Shown here one piece after another: positions 1-6,954 of a stretch of 40,898 nt of DNA. This DNA comes from Pseudoprimorskyibacter sp. (lineage in GTDB: Bacteria > Pseudomonadota > Alphaproteobacteria > Rhodobacterales > Rhodobacteraceae). The notes beneath the pieces are model-generated. The model made no database searches. It was not told the origin of the DNA and saw only the letters and a program-made list of their open reading frames with translations. The stretch spans positions 1-40,898 of the forward strand of contig JAQXDR010000224.1 of assembly GCA_029251265.1 (NCBI GenBank). Direction: 5' to 3'. A program made the position numbers and the translations under genes. Positions within the stretch are counted from its first letter, which is position 1. Every line of letters begins with the position of its first letter.

Positions 1-150
1 CATCTCAAACGCATCCTCGGGTTGGGACGATTGCGATTACGCGGGCCATGCGGCGCAAATGACGAATTCCTCCCCGCCGCCACCGCCCAAAACCTCCGCA
101 AACTGGCCAAGATCTTTCCTGCAACGCAGCAAATGCGCAAAGCCCGATAA
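1..150 (+). CDS. IS transposase, C-terminal fragment (probably IS1182-type)
   Basis: An open frame runs in from the window edge and stops at TAA 148-150, giving 49 residues. They include LRLRGP, DEF and ATAQNLRKLAKIFP. This arginine-rich block ending in AAxAQNLRKLAK is what I remember from the C-terminus of IS1182-type DDE transposases. The DDE catalytic residues lie outside the window, so activity cannot be judged. The 177 bases after the stop (to the next gene at 328) probably hold the rest of the IS end. I did not find a convincing terminal inverted repeat there. The family is a recollection, not a search result. Confidence 0.6.
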   Translation, partial: HLKRILGLGRLRLRGPCGANDEFLPAATAQNLRKLAKIFPATQQMRKAR

Positions 151-327
151 GAAAGGCGCTCGCGTTTCATTCAAGACGCGATTTTCTGTACTCGCAACAC
201 GTTGTTTTTCAACAGAATTCGCTCCTTTGAGACCTTCGCTGCACGTTGCACGAAGGTCAGCTATGCAGGCGAATGGCTAGCTGCAAGGCGGCGGGTTTGG
301 GGTTGTGTCGCCAGCTAGGTCCGCCAA

Positions 328-597
328 TCATTCTTCATCATAGAAATAGAATTTGTGCTGTGAAACGTCGGTATTCGTGACGAAGATTTTCCAGAGTGTT
401 TCGCCAACAAATGCAAGGATGGCTCCCGCGACAGCAAGGTGCAGCAGAAAGAGCGTGTAAACGTCCCAGAAGTTGCCTGTCTCTGAGCGATACGAGATGA
501 AGCCTATGCTGCTAGCAACCAGCAGCAAGATGCCCATCAAGCGCAAAGTGTTGGCGAATTTATTGATCGGTGTGTTGGGGTCTTTCAGATGCTTCAT
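328..597 (-). CDS. Small membrane protein, two predicted TM segments, unknown function
   Basis: This 89-residue protein starts MKHLKDPNTPINKFANTLRL and has two hydrophobic stretches, around residues 20-36 (LMGILLLVASSIGFISY) and 44-66 (VYTLFLLHLAVAGAILAFVGETL). The C-terminal tail is polar and acidic. The frame stays open further upstream, but the ATG at 597 lies just 13 bases after the stop of the upstream XRE gene on the same strand, so the two probably form one transcript. I do not recognise the family. Pairing with a phage-like repressor inside a decayed mobile region suggests accessory cargo, but nothing in the sequence assigns a role. Confidence 0.5.
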   Translation of the reverse strand: MKHLKDPNTPINKFANTLRLMGILLLVASSIGFISYRSETGNFWDVYTLFLLHLAVAGAILAFVGETLWKIFVTNTDVSQHKFYFYDEE

Positions 598-610
598 CGA
601 GTTGCTCGCC

Positions 611-1036
611 TTATCCAATGGCTGAAAAGAACAGCTTTGCCTCGCTTCGCGGCGATGTTCCCTTTGAGAGGGATTGCTCAAAAATATATTGGGTGAACTT
701 TTGGATTTCTGCGCTGGAAAAGGATCTGGCGTTCGCGTCCGCGTGTTCAAAAACTGCCTGTGCGGTTTCCCCGGCCAAGCGAGCTGATTGCTCACTGTCC
801 GGGACAGAATTCCCATAGACCAACCATATGAGGTTCTTGTCGAACTCTTCGCAGAATTTTACTGCGATCGAGAGCGGCAACTCCCGTTTTTCAAGCTCAT
901 AATTTTTATAAGACTTGTTGGCGATCGCAACTATCGCGGCGACCTTGCTTTGAGGGTAGCCCAATTGGCTGCGTACGCTGAGCATCCTTTGGCCTATCCC
1001 AATCAACACAGTTGGCATGCGGACAAATGTTCCCAT
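611..1036 (-). CDS. XRE/Cro-type HTH transcriptional regulator
   Basis: The protein is up to 141 residues. The N-terminal part (about residues 13-66) has the XRE layout: IGQRMLSVRSQLGYPQSKVA, then SYKNYELEKRELPLSIAVKFC, then NLIWLVYG. This is the helix-turn-helix plus the usual WLxxG ending of phage-repressor-like domains. The C-terminal half is unrecognised and may mediate oligomerisation. The start is uncertain: ATG codons at 1036, 1018 and 985 all precede or enter the HTH and none has a clear ribosome-binding site; 1018 is a good alternative. It is divergent from the HTH gene at 1109. The 72-base gap holds an inverted repeat that could be its operator. It probably represses its own promoter and the mobile-element genes. 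Confidence 0.7.
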   Translation of the reverse strand: MGTFVRMPTVLIGIGQRMLSVRSQLGYPQSKVAAIVAIANKSYKNYELEKRELPLSIAVKFCEEFDKNLIWLVYGNSVPDSEQSARLAGETAQAVFEHADANARSFSSAEIQKFTQYIFEQSLSKGTSPRSEAKLFFSAIG

Positions 1037-1044
1037 ATTTGGAC

Positions 1045-1067
1045 ATACGTAACTTACCGTGACGTAT
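1045..1067. promoter_or_regulatory. Inverted repeat in divergent promoter, candidate XRE operator
   Basis: ATACGT at 1045-1050 and ACGTAT at 1062-1067 form a 6-bp inverted repeat with an 11-base spacer. It lies between the divergent XRE regulator and the HTH/excisionase gene. Arm spacing of about one and a half helical turns fits a dimeric regulator. The assignment is inference from position and symmetry. Confidence 0.35.
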
Positions 1068-1108
1068 TCTGTCTAATCATACTATTATTTGATCAAGCGG
1101 AAAGAACT

Positions 1109-1315
1109 ATGAACGAATGTACCCTGCTCACCCCTAGACAATTGTCAGCTGAAACTGGTTGGCCAGAGAAGCGGATCAGGAAATTGATATCAACTAAAGG
1201 TATTAGGTTCGTGAGAAATGGGGCAAACTTCCTGCTGCTGCAGAACGCTATTCACGAATACATCGCACGGAATATGGTCGAGCGGTGCGCAGCCGAGGTC
1301 GCAGAAGATGGGTGA
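1109..1315 (+). CDS. Small HTH protein, excisionase-like
   Basis: This 68-residue protein begins MNECTLLTPRQLSAETGWPE and continues KRIRKLISTKGIRFVRNGANFLL. That is the winged-helix layout of Xis/AlpA proteins: a short helix-turn-helix (LSAETGWPEKRIRKLI) followed by a strand-turn that positions a residue for DNA contact. GGAAAG at 1099-1104 is a fair ribosome-binding site, five bases before the ATG. It overlaps the next HTH frame by eight bases (ATGGGTGA), as in translationally coupled genes. Alternatively, the two frames were once one protein, now split by a frameshift. Next to an integrase it would act as directionality factor or local regulator. Confidence 0.65.
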   Translation: MNECTLLTPRQLSAETGWPEKRIRKLISTKGIRFVRNGANFLLLQNAIHEYIARNMVERCAAEVAEDG

Positions 1316-1652
1316 TATATTGCCATCATACACGACGCCGCGCGCCCTCGCGAAGCGTCTTACCGCTTCTCCAAGATTCGCGTCGGACACGGTTCGCGAA
1401 CTTGGATGTTTTTGCAAAATTAGGTAGAAAGTCATTATGTTGGATCATCATGTGGTCACGTTTATGGAGGCGATGGAATGCCGCTCAAAGTCTTCAAACG
1501 GAACAAGCTCTATAGCTACAGGGGCACAGTTGCCGGTAGGTGACTACGAGGGCCTACGGGAACAGTGGACAAGAGGATCGCAGAACGGATCGCAGCAGAA
1601 GTCGAAACAAAAGTGTGGCAAAGTCATCTTGATGGACCGGGCGCAGCGCTAA
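1308..1652 (+). pseudogene. Second HTH/excisionase-like gene, interrupted by in-frame TAG
   Basis: From ATG 1308 the frame encodes an HTH-like segment (TTPRALAKRLTASPRFASDTVRELG, in residues 8-33), then meets TAG at 1425-1427. The same frame resumes after the stop with KVIMLDHHVVTFMEAMEC and SKSSNGTSS, continuing to 1652. These parts match the layout I remember for the small HTH protein that precedes roseobacter integrases, so the TAG looks like a nonsense mutation and not a true end. The last third is encoded in a different frame from, and overlaps, the first 58 codons of the integrase. The true ancestral C-terminus is uncertain. Confidence 0.5.
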
Positions 1653-2443
1653 CTGTTGCCCAAGCCGCAATTGCTTATAGGGCGGCTGCACATGACGACC
1701 GCTTTCTTGATCGCGTTGAGGACTATTGGAAGGACACGCTTGTCCCGAAAATTACAGGCGAGGGTATCCGCCAGATGGCCCGCAAACTGTATCCTGGCGC
1801 GGCTAATGCTACTTTGAACCGTCAAGACATCGTACTGGCGCAAGCGATCATAAACTACGCAGCGGATTTGGAATGGTGCGCGCGGATCAGGGTAAAGCGG
1901 TTCAAGGTCAATGCCAAGAGAAAGACCCTCGCAACAAGGGGATGGGTTGAAGCTTTTGCCCAGCAGGCAGTACAAGATGAGCTACATCACTTGGCTGCGT
2001 TGTGTCTGTTTATGTTTGGCACTGGAGCACGACGTGGTGAGGCATGTGCGTTGACTTGGGGTGACGTTGAGCTCTTTCAACAGAAGGCCGTGATCAATCA
2101 AACCAAAATAGATGACCAACGCATCGCGCACCTGTAGCCGCCAGTCATCGCGGCACTGGCGAACATTCCTTCAAACCGCAATCCTGACAGTCTGGTGTTT
2201 CAGTATGCCTCTGGCGAAAGCGTGGGGCAGGTCTGGAACAACGTCATTGAGCGAGCGGGCATCGAAAAGCTTTCGCCTCACTGTTGCCGCCACGGATTTG
2301 CAACTTCGATGCTGCTGGCAGGAATAGACCCAAAGACTGTTGCTGTACGCGGTGGCTGGAAAGACGTTGGAACAGTTATGAAATTCTATTCTCATGCGAT
2401 GGATGATACGACCGCCACAGATGTGCTTTTTGGCACAAAATAG
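1478..2443 (+). pseudogene. Tyrosine-recombinase integrase with two in-frame stop codons
   Basis: From ATG 1478 the frame reads MPLKVFKRNKLYSYRGTVAG, then TGA at 1541-1543, then LRGPTGTVDKRIAERIAAEV and a long open stretch to TAG at 2135-2137. It then continues without a frame change to 2443. The catalytic set of the family is visible: the first Arg in FGTGARRGEACAL, the HxxR box in HCCRHGFATSM and the Tyr in KFYSHAM. The N-terminal SAM-like domain lies around 1640-1900. At roughly 320 codons including both stops it is full length for this family. Unless both stops are read through, no complete enzyme is made, so the element is probably immobile. The 275 bases between it and serB contain no gene or recognised attachment site. 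Confidence 0.85.
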
Positions 2444-2718
2444 ACACAAGCCCAAGCAGTTTATCAATGAAGTAACTGTAAATAAGAGGATACATAACAA
2501 TGACTTGGACCCTTCATTGGGGAAGGGTGTCCCACAGATGTGGCTAAAGCTTTCAAGGCTGGGGTGCAACAGCCAAAATATCGATTTTTCTACGCAAGTT
2601 ATCGTAAGTAAGCTTAGACTGTCTCCAAAAGGAAACTTCACAACTGCGGCAATGCAGGCGCTGGTCCCGTTGTCAAAGCTGTGTTTGAACCGCGACACCA
2701 TTTATTCGAGGGACGCTG

Positions 2719-3591
2719 ATGAATACCATCGTTTTGATAGCCAAACCCGGAGAGCTGAGTTCAGCGCTTGTCCAGGCGTTGCAGAACGCTTGGGGCGGTG
2801 GACCTGTTTTGTGGCTGTCGCCGAACGAGGCGGCGGAATTTGAAATAGGGCTGGTCCCGGGAAATTTCCGTGACGTGTGGGCGGATCTGCAGGCGCAAGG
2901 TGTGGATTTAAACGCAGTTGACACCCAAGCGCGAAAAAAATCCGTTTTGCTCGCGGATATGGACAGCACCATCATTGAACAAGAGTGTATCGATGAGCTG
3001 GCTGACGCGGCTGGTGTGGGCGATGCGGTGCGGGCGGTCACGGCACGCGCTATGAACGGCGAGCTTGACTTTGAAGATGCACTTATCGCGCGCGTTGCTC
3101 AGCTTAAAGGGTTGCCAGCGTCTATAATTGATACGGTCTATACAAATCGAATTACATTCATGCCGGGCGCGGCGGAACTTTTAGCGACTATGAAAGCAAG
3201 GGGTGGCTATGCCGCGCTTGTGTCAGGCGGGTTCACCAGCTTTACAAGCAAAGTGGCAGCTACGTTGGGATTTGATGAAAACAGGGCCAATACATTGTTG
3301 GCGACTGCAGATACTCTGACTGGCGATGTCAGGCGTCCTATTCTTGGACGGGATGCTAAAGTCACGGCATTGAACGAAATCACCGACCGCCTTGGACTTG
3401 ACCCCACAGATGTTTTGGCTGTCGGAGACGGGGCAAACGATCTTGGTATGCTAGACCATGCTGGTATGGGGGTGGCCCTTCATGCCAAGCCTTCGGTTCA
3501 GCAGCGCTGCGCCTTGCGGATTAATTACGGTGATCTGACGGCCCTGCTCTATCTACAGGGCATCGCGCGGGCAGACTTTACCAAAGTCTAA
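2719..3591 (+). CDS. serB: Phosphoserine phosphatase
   Basis: SerB hydrolyses O-phosphoserine to serine, the last step of serine synthesis, in the cytoplasm. The 290-residue protein has an N-terminal regulatory-like region (about 1-75) followed by a HAD domain. The nucleophile motif is DMDST at residues 80-84 (Asp80 and Asp82), followed by the SerB-specific IEQECIDELAD. LVSGGFTSF gives motif II and VGDGANDLGML the acidic motif IV. The length is normal for the alphaproteobacterial form. A GAGGGA ribosome-binding site at 2709-2714 supports the start. It is a single gene facing the M48 peptidase, and marks the return to core genome after the mobile region. Confidence 0.95.
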   Translation: MNTIVLIAKPGELSSALVQALQNAWGGGPVLWLSPNEAAEFEIGLVPGNFRDVWADLQAQGVDLNAVDTQARKKSVLLADMDSTIIEQECIDELADAAGVGDAVRAVTARAMNGELDFEDALIARVAQLKGLPASIIDTVYTNRITFMPGAAELLATMKARGGYAALVSGGFTSFTSKVAATLGFDENRANTLLATADTLTGDVRRPILGRDAKVTALNEITDRLGLDPTDVLAVGDGANDLGMLDHAGMGVALHAKPSVQQRCALRINYGDLTALLYLQGIARADFTKV

Positions 3592-3611
3592 AACAGGAGT
3601 TTGGAGCTGCC

Positions 3612-3659
3612 CGCTTTTGACTGGCAAGACGTTTTGCCAGCGCGGTACCTTTAAAAGCG
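3612..3659. terminator. Nested palindrome between convergent genes, probable terminator
   Basis: CTGGCAA (3621-3627) pairs with TTGCCAG (3634-3640) over a 6-base loop. An outer pair CGCTTTT (3612-3618) and AAAAGCG (3653-3659) encloses it. It sits between the stops of serB and the M48 gene. Neither side has a clean U-tract, so termination is inferred mainly from position. Confidence 0.4.
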
Positions 3660-3698
3660 CAGTCTCAAGACGTCGCGGTCGCAGTGAGGGTGATTTGT

Positions 3699-4379
3699 CT
3701 AAAGACCAGCCGCGGTTTGGCGGACAATGCGAATTCTCTCAGGATTGGGTGGATGGGTCCCGAGAAATTGGTCTCCCGGATCCGTTAACCGATTGAAATA
3801 CTCTGCACCAAGGACGGGATCGTATCCGGATCGTGCGCTGATCACTGTCCCCAAACGATCTGCCTGAAGCTCGAAATCCTTGGAGTAGACCCGCGATCCG
3901 ACCTGCCCGCCCATTTCGACTGCTGCACGAATTCCGACATCACCCAAGCCCAGACCAATGGCGAGCACCCCCATGCCGAGCGCTCCGGCGACTGCGTTGC
4001 CTTGTTTTTGTTCCAGATGGCCAAGGATATAGTGCGCAGCCTCATGACCCATGATGAAGGCCAGTTCGTCATCATTTTTGACATCCTCCAAAAGGCGGAT
4101 GTTGAAGATTAGCACAGGCTGGCCATCTGTGATCGTTTGGTAGGCATTGGGCGGATCCGAGCGGTCTTGGACAAGCTGGATCAGATAATCACAGTTTTGC
4201 AGTCTTGTGGTTTGACGACATTCTGCTTCAGCCACGGGTTTAACCCTGCGACGCACGCGGTCAAGCCGGGATACGACGGCCCTGTCGGCCTCAACAACAC
4301 TATCTGCCCGCTGAGAGGGTCCGTTTGCCACGCAGCCTGCGCTGACCACCAGCATCATCGTGAACACCAAATTGCGCAT
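3699..4379 (-). CDS. M48-family zinc metallopeptidase, lipoprotein
   Basis: This 226-residue protein has an export signal ending in a lipobox (VSAGC, Cys16), so it is probably anchored by lipid on the periplasmic side. The zinc motif HEAAH lies at residues 112-116, with the third ligand in FELQAD (Glu170). Both are typical of M48 (LoiP/YcaL/BepA-like) proteases that handle outer-membrane or misfolded envelope proteins. A hydrophobic Gly-rich stretch (about 131-150) lies between the motifs. No TPR domain follows, so it is the short form. Its exact substrate cannot be read from the sequence. It converges with serB. Confidence 0.85.
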   Translation of the reverse strand: MRNLVFTMMLVVSAGCVANGPSQRADSVVEADRAVVSRLDRVRRRVKPVAEAECRQTTRLQNCDYLIQLVQDRSDPPNAYQTITDGQPVLIFNIRLLEDVKNDDELAFIMGHEAAHYILGHLEQKQGNAVAGALGMGVLAIGLGLGDVGIRAAVEMGGQVGSRVYSKDFELQADRLGTVISARSGYDPVLGAEYFNRLTDPGDQFLGTHPPNPERIRIVRQTAAGL

Positions 4380-4482
4380 GAACCAATCCCTTTTTGTTCC
4401 CTGATGGCCGGCGCGGTTTATTGCCGGTTGTCATAAGGAAATCTCTAATAAGCAGGCAATGATTTATATAAAAAGACAAAGA

Positions 4483-4502
4483 TAAAAAAGGGTGCTGCCC
4501 TT
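4483..4502 (-). terminator. Rho-independent terminator after the aminotransferase
   Basis: On the minus strand AAGGG (4502-4498), loop CAGCA, CCCTT (4492-4488) is followed directly by TTTT. It lies about 165 bases beyond the aminotransferase stop and upstream of the M48 gene, so it would end the gntR-aminotransferase transcript. The stem is short (5 bp, with flanking A-T pairs). Confidence 0.5.
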
Positions 4503-4667
4503 GTTTTCAATGATTGAACAAATTTGTCTAACAGAAAACCACGCTTTTCACGCGAACCAAGTTCAACATGCTGATAAAAGGCGTTCTGCCAATTGTATCA
4601 CTGATCCAATGCCCCCCCTTTGGGAGCGCTTTTTGTCCCAAGACGATGCAGTGTTGTGCGTTGGGCG

Positions 4668-6062
4668 TCAGCTTACCTTGGTCAAAAGCCCTTTGGCGTC
4701 TAGCTCTTCGTGAGCTTCGTCAAGCGCAAGTCGAGCGCGTGAAATAAGCGTGTCAACTTCATCATGTGAAATGATCAAAGGGGGCGAAATAATCATTCGA
4801 TCATACACATGACGCATGATCACGTTATTGGCAAAGCAGCGTTCGCGGGTGATATATCCTGCCGTGCCCGGTTCAGCAGCAAAAGAGGCGCGCGTGGACT
4901 TGTCTGGTGTCAGAGCAATGGATCCCATCATGCCGACAATCTGTGCTTCGCCGACCAGCGGATGATCACTTAAGGCTCTGAATTGTTTTTGTAAATAAGG
5001 GCCAATATCGTTGCGCACCTTTTCTACGATTCCCTCTTCATCAAGGATACGCAGGTTTTCCAAAGCGACTGCGCAGGCCACCGGATGGCCCGAATAGGTG
5101 TACCCATGATTGAACTCGACCTTGCCAATGACACTGGCAATTTCATCATTGATCACCGAGCCACCAATCGGCTGATAGCCAGAGCTTAACCCTTTGGCTA
5201 TTGTCATGATGTCAGGGCGTATAGCCATGGTCTGGCTCCCAAACCAGTTTCCAGTACGGCCAAACCCGCAGATGACCTCGTCTGCGACCAACAAAATACC
5301 GTACTTGTCAACGATCCGCTGGATTTCGGGCCAATAGCTATCTGGCGGGACAATCACGCCGCCAGCCCCCTGAATGGGCTCTGCTATAAATGCGGCAACC
5401 TTATCCGGACCTATGGCCAAAATAGCCTGTTCCAACGCAAGAGCACGGGCATGGCCAAAATCTTTGGGCGTCATGTCACCGCCTTCGGCCCACCAGTTGG
5501 GCTGATCAATATGGTGAATGCCCGGGATCGGCATCCCGCCTTGCGCATGCATTCCCTTCATGCCGCCAAGAGATCCCGACCCAACAGAAGACCCATGATA
5601 GGCATTCCAGCGGCTGATGATGACCTGACGGTCTGGTTGGCCTTTTGCCTCCCAATAGGTGCGGATCAAGCGCAGGTTGGTGTCATTGGCTTCTGATCCG
5701 CTAGAGGCAAAGAAAACCGTGTTCAGATTGCCCGGTGCCAATTCTGCGATCCGTTGTGCCAATGCGATCGCGGGTACATGTGTGGTTTGGAAAAACGTGT
5801 TATAATAGGGCAGTTCACGCATTTGACGTGCAGCCGCTTCGGCCAGTTCTTCGCGGCCATAGCCGATGTTGACACACCAAAGACCTGCCATCGCGTCAAG
5901 GATCTGTGTGCCGTCGCTATCAGTGAGCCAGCAACCCTGCGCCTGAGTGATCACACGGGCCCCTTTTTGTGCAAGTTCCGACGCAGTCGTGAACGGATGC
6001 ATATGATGGGCGGCGTCCAGCGCCTGCAGTTCCGACGTGGGCATGTGGTTGGTGATTTGCAT
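4668..6062 (-). CDS. spuC: Class III PLP aminotransferase, putrescine-pyruvate type
   Basis: This 464-residue class III aminotransferase shows SSGSEAN (phosphate and cofactor contacts, about 120-126), ISRWNAYHGSS, the Asp261 motif ADEVICGFGRTG and the PLP lysine Lys290 in TIAKGLSSGYQP. The closest pattern I recall is SpuC/putrescine-pyruvate aminotransferase, which converts putrescine to 4-aminobutyraldehyde. Family relatives use other omega-amines or beta-alanine, so the substrate rests on context: it sits beside a polyamine ABC transporter and a PuuB-like oxidase. The GntR gene lies 44 bases upstream on the same strand and probably shares its transcript. The frame is intact. Confidence 0.8.
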   Translation of the reverse strand: MQITNHMPTSELQALDAAHHMHPFTTASELAQKGARVITQAQGCWLTDSDGTQILDAMAGLWCVNIGYGREELAEAAARQMRELPYYNTFFQTTHVPAIALAQRIAELAPGNLNTVFFASSGSEANDTNLRLIRTYWEAKGQPDRQVIISRWNAYHGSSVGSGSLGGMKGMHAQGGMPIPGIHHIDQPNWWAEGGDMTPKDFGHARALALEQAILAIGPDKVAAFIAEPIQGAGGVIVPPDSYWPEIQRIVDKYGILLVADEVICGFGRTGNWFGSQTMAIRPDIMTIAKGLSSGYQPIGGSVINDEIASVIGKVEFNHGYTYSGHPVACAVALENLRILDEEGIVEKVRNDIGPYLQKQFRALSDHPLVGEAQIVGMMGSIALTPDKSTRASFAAEPGTAGYITRERCFANNVIMRHVYDRMIISPPLIISHDEVDTLISRARLALDEAHEELDAKGLLTKVS

Positions 6063-6106
6063 CAGGCGTCTCCGACAGGTTACGCTCGAAGAATATGATC
6101 AAATTC

Positions 6107-6814
6107 CTAGAGGGTCAACGCAGGTGCGAGTCCCAAGGACAAACGCGCAACTCCTTGCGCGACATCGGCAGCGACAGCCTGTGCTGCGGACTGCGCGTCA
6201 CCGCGCCGAAGGGCCGCGATCAGCAGTTTGTGCTGGTCGGGCAGGCTTTGTGGGGCATCTCCCGTCAAGACATCGCGCAGCGACGGCCCAAATCGCAACC
6301 ACAATGCGTCTACCTGTCCGGCAATCATCGGCGCACCAGCAATCGCATACAGTGTGTCGTGAAAGGCATAGTTCAGCCGCAGGTAACCACCCACGTCTCC
6401 TTTGGCGATGGCCCTATCAAGTTCTATGTCGATTGATTCGAGTTGGTCGATATCAGCATTCATCGCCCGCGGGGTTGCGCGTCGTGCCAGTTCTGGTTCT
6501 AGCGCGCCCCGCATAAAGCCGACATCGTCCAGATCCTGCGCGGTCAGGACCGGGACGCTGATGCGACGGTTGCCTTGAAATATCAAAGCGCCCTCGGCGG
6601 TCAGACGGCGCAGGGCCTCTCTGACGGGCGTCATTCCAACCCCGAGGTCCGCTACAATGCCTTGAATCGTCACGGGTTGTCCCGGTGCCAGATCTCCGAA
6701 CAAAATACGCTCACGCAACTGCGCATAAACTTTTTGATGAGCAGGAGGTCCTGCGCGCCGGACGCCATCGTCTAAATTATCATCGTCCAACATCGTCACA
6801 CCTGCCTCTTTCAT
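6107..6814 (-). CDS. GntR/FadR-family regulator of the polyamine genes
   Basis: The 235-residue protein has an N-terminal winged helix (about 28-95) with KVYAQLRERILFGDLAPGQ, VGMTPVREALRRLTAEG and the wing GNRRISVP. An all-helical FCD ligand-binding domain follows (about 100-220), with metal/ligand-type residues in LRLNYAFHDTLY. FCD regulators usually bind a small acid or amine and release DNA when it is present. It is the first gene of the minus-strand unit with the aminotransferase, and divergent from the transporter operon. It probably controls both from the palindrome-rich gap at 6815-6954. The inducer is unknown; putrescine or a breakdown product is the natural guess. Confidence 0.85.
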   Translation of the reverse strand: MKEAGVTMLDDDNLDDGVRRAGPPAHQKVYAQLRERILFGDLAPGQPVTIQGIVADLGVGMTPVREALRRLTAEGALIFQGNRRISVPVLTAQDLDDVGFMRGALEPELARRATPRAMNADIDQLESIDIELDRAIAKGDVGGYLRLNYAFHDTLYAIAGAPMIAGQVDALWLRFGPSLRDVLTGDAPQSLPDQHKLLIAALRRGDAQSAAQAVAADVAQGVARLSLGLAPALTL

Positions 6815-6820
6815 GCTCCA

Positions 6821-6862
6821 GTTTCCACAATCGCTTGCTCTGGATCATTGCATTGTGGAAAC
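6821..6862. promoter_or_regulatory. Perfect 11-bp inverted repeat, candidate GntR operator pair
   Basis: GTTTCCACAAT at 6821-6831 is repeated exactly in inverse as ATTGTGGAAAC at 6852-6862. The arm centres are about 31 bp apart, close to three helical turns, so the two arms face the same side of the DNA. It begins seven bases upstream of the gntR start codon, which fits autorepression. The binding protein is inferred from position. Confidence 0.5.
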
Positions 6863-6872
6863 ATCGCGTGTG

Positions 6873-6929
6873 TTGCCAAGCTTGGCAAGAATTGATCAAC
6901 TCGTAGTGACCGGGCAATGACTCGGGTCA
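6873..6929. promoter_or_regulatory. Cluster of palindromes upstream of the polyamine-binding protein gene
   Basis: Three further symmetric sites follow: the perfect 16-bp palindrome TTGCCAAGCTTGGCAA (6873-6888), TTGATCAA (6892-6899) and TGAC-TCGG-GTCA (6918-6929). A possible -10 element, CATAAT, lies at 6928-6933. AAGGGGAG at 6941-6948 is a strong ribosome-binding site for the gene at 6955. The 16-bp site is the right size for a dimeric repressor or a second regulator. Confidence 0.45.
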
Positions 6930-6954
6930 TAATACTCACCAAGGGGAGACAAAG

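Noticed and set aside
1190-1435. Minus-strand ORF of 81 codons antisense to the HTH genes
   Set aside because: It overlaps the better-supported HTH frames and has no recognisable domain or ribosome-binding site.
2444-2718. Possible attachment site or tRNA next to the integrase
   Set aside because: No tRNA cloverleaf or convincing direct repeat with the other end of the region could be seen by eye.
3699-4379. M48 protein as part of a toxin or secretion system
   Set aside because: No partner genes are present, and the lipoprotein form is a common housekeeping envelope protease.
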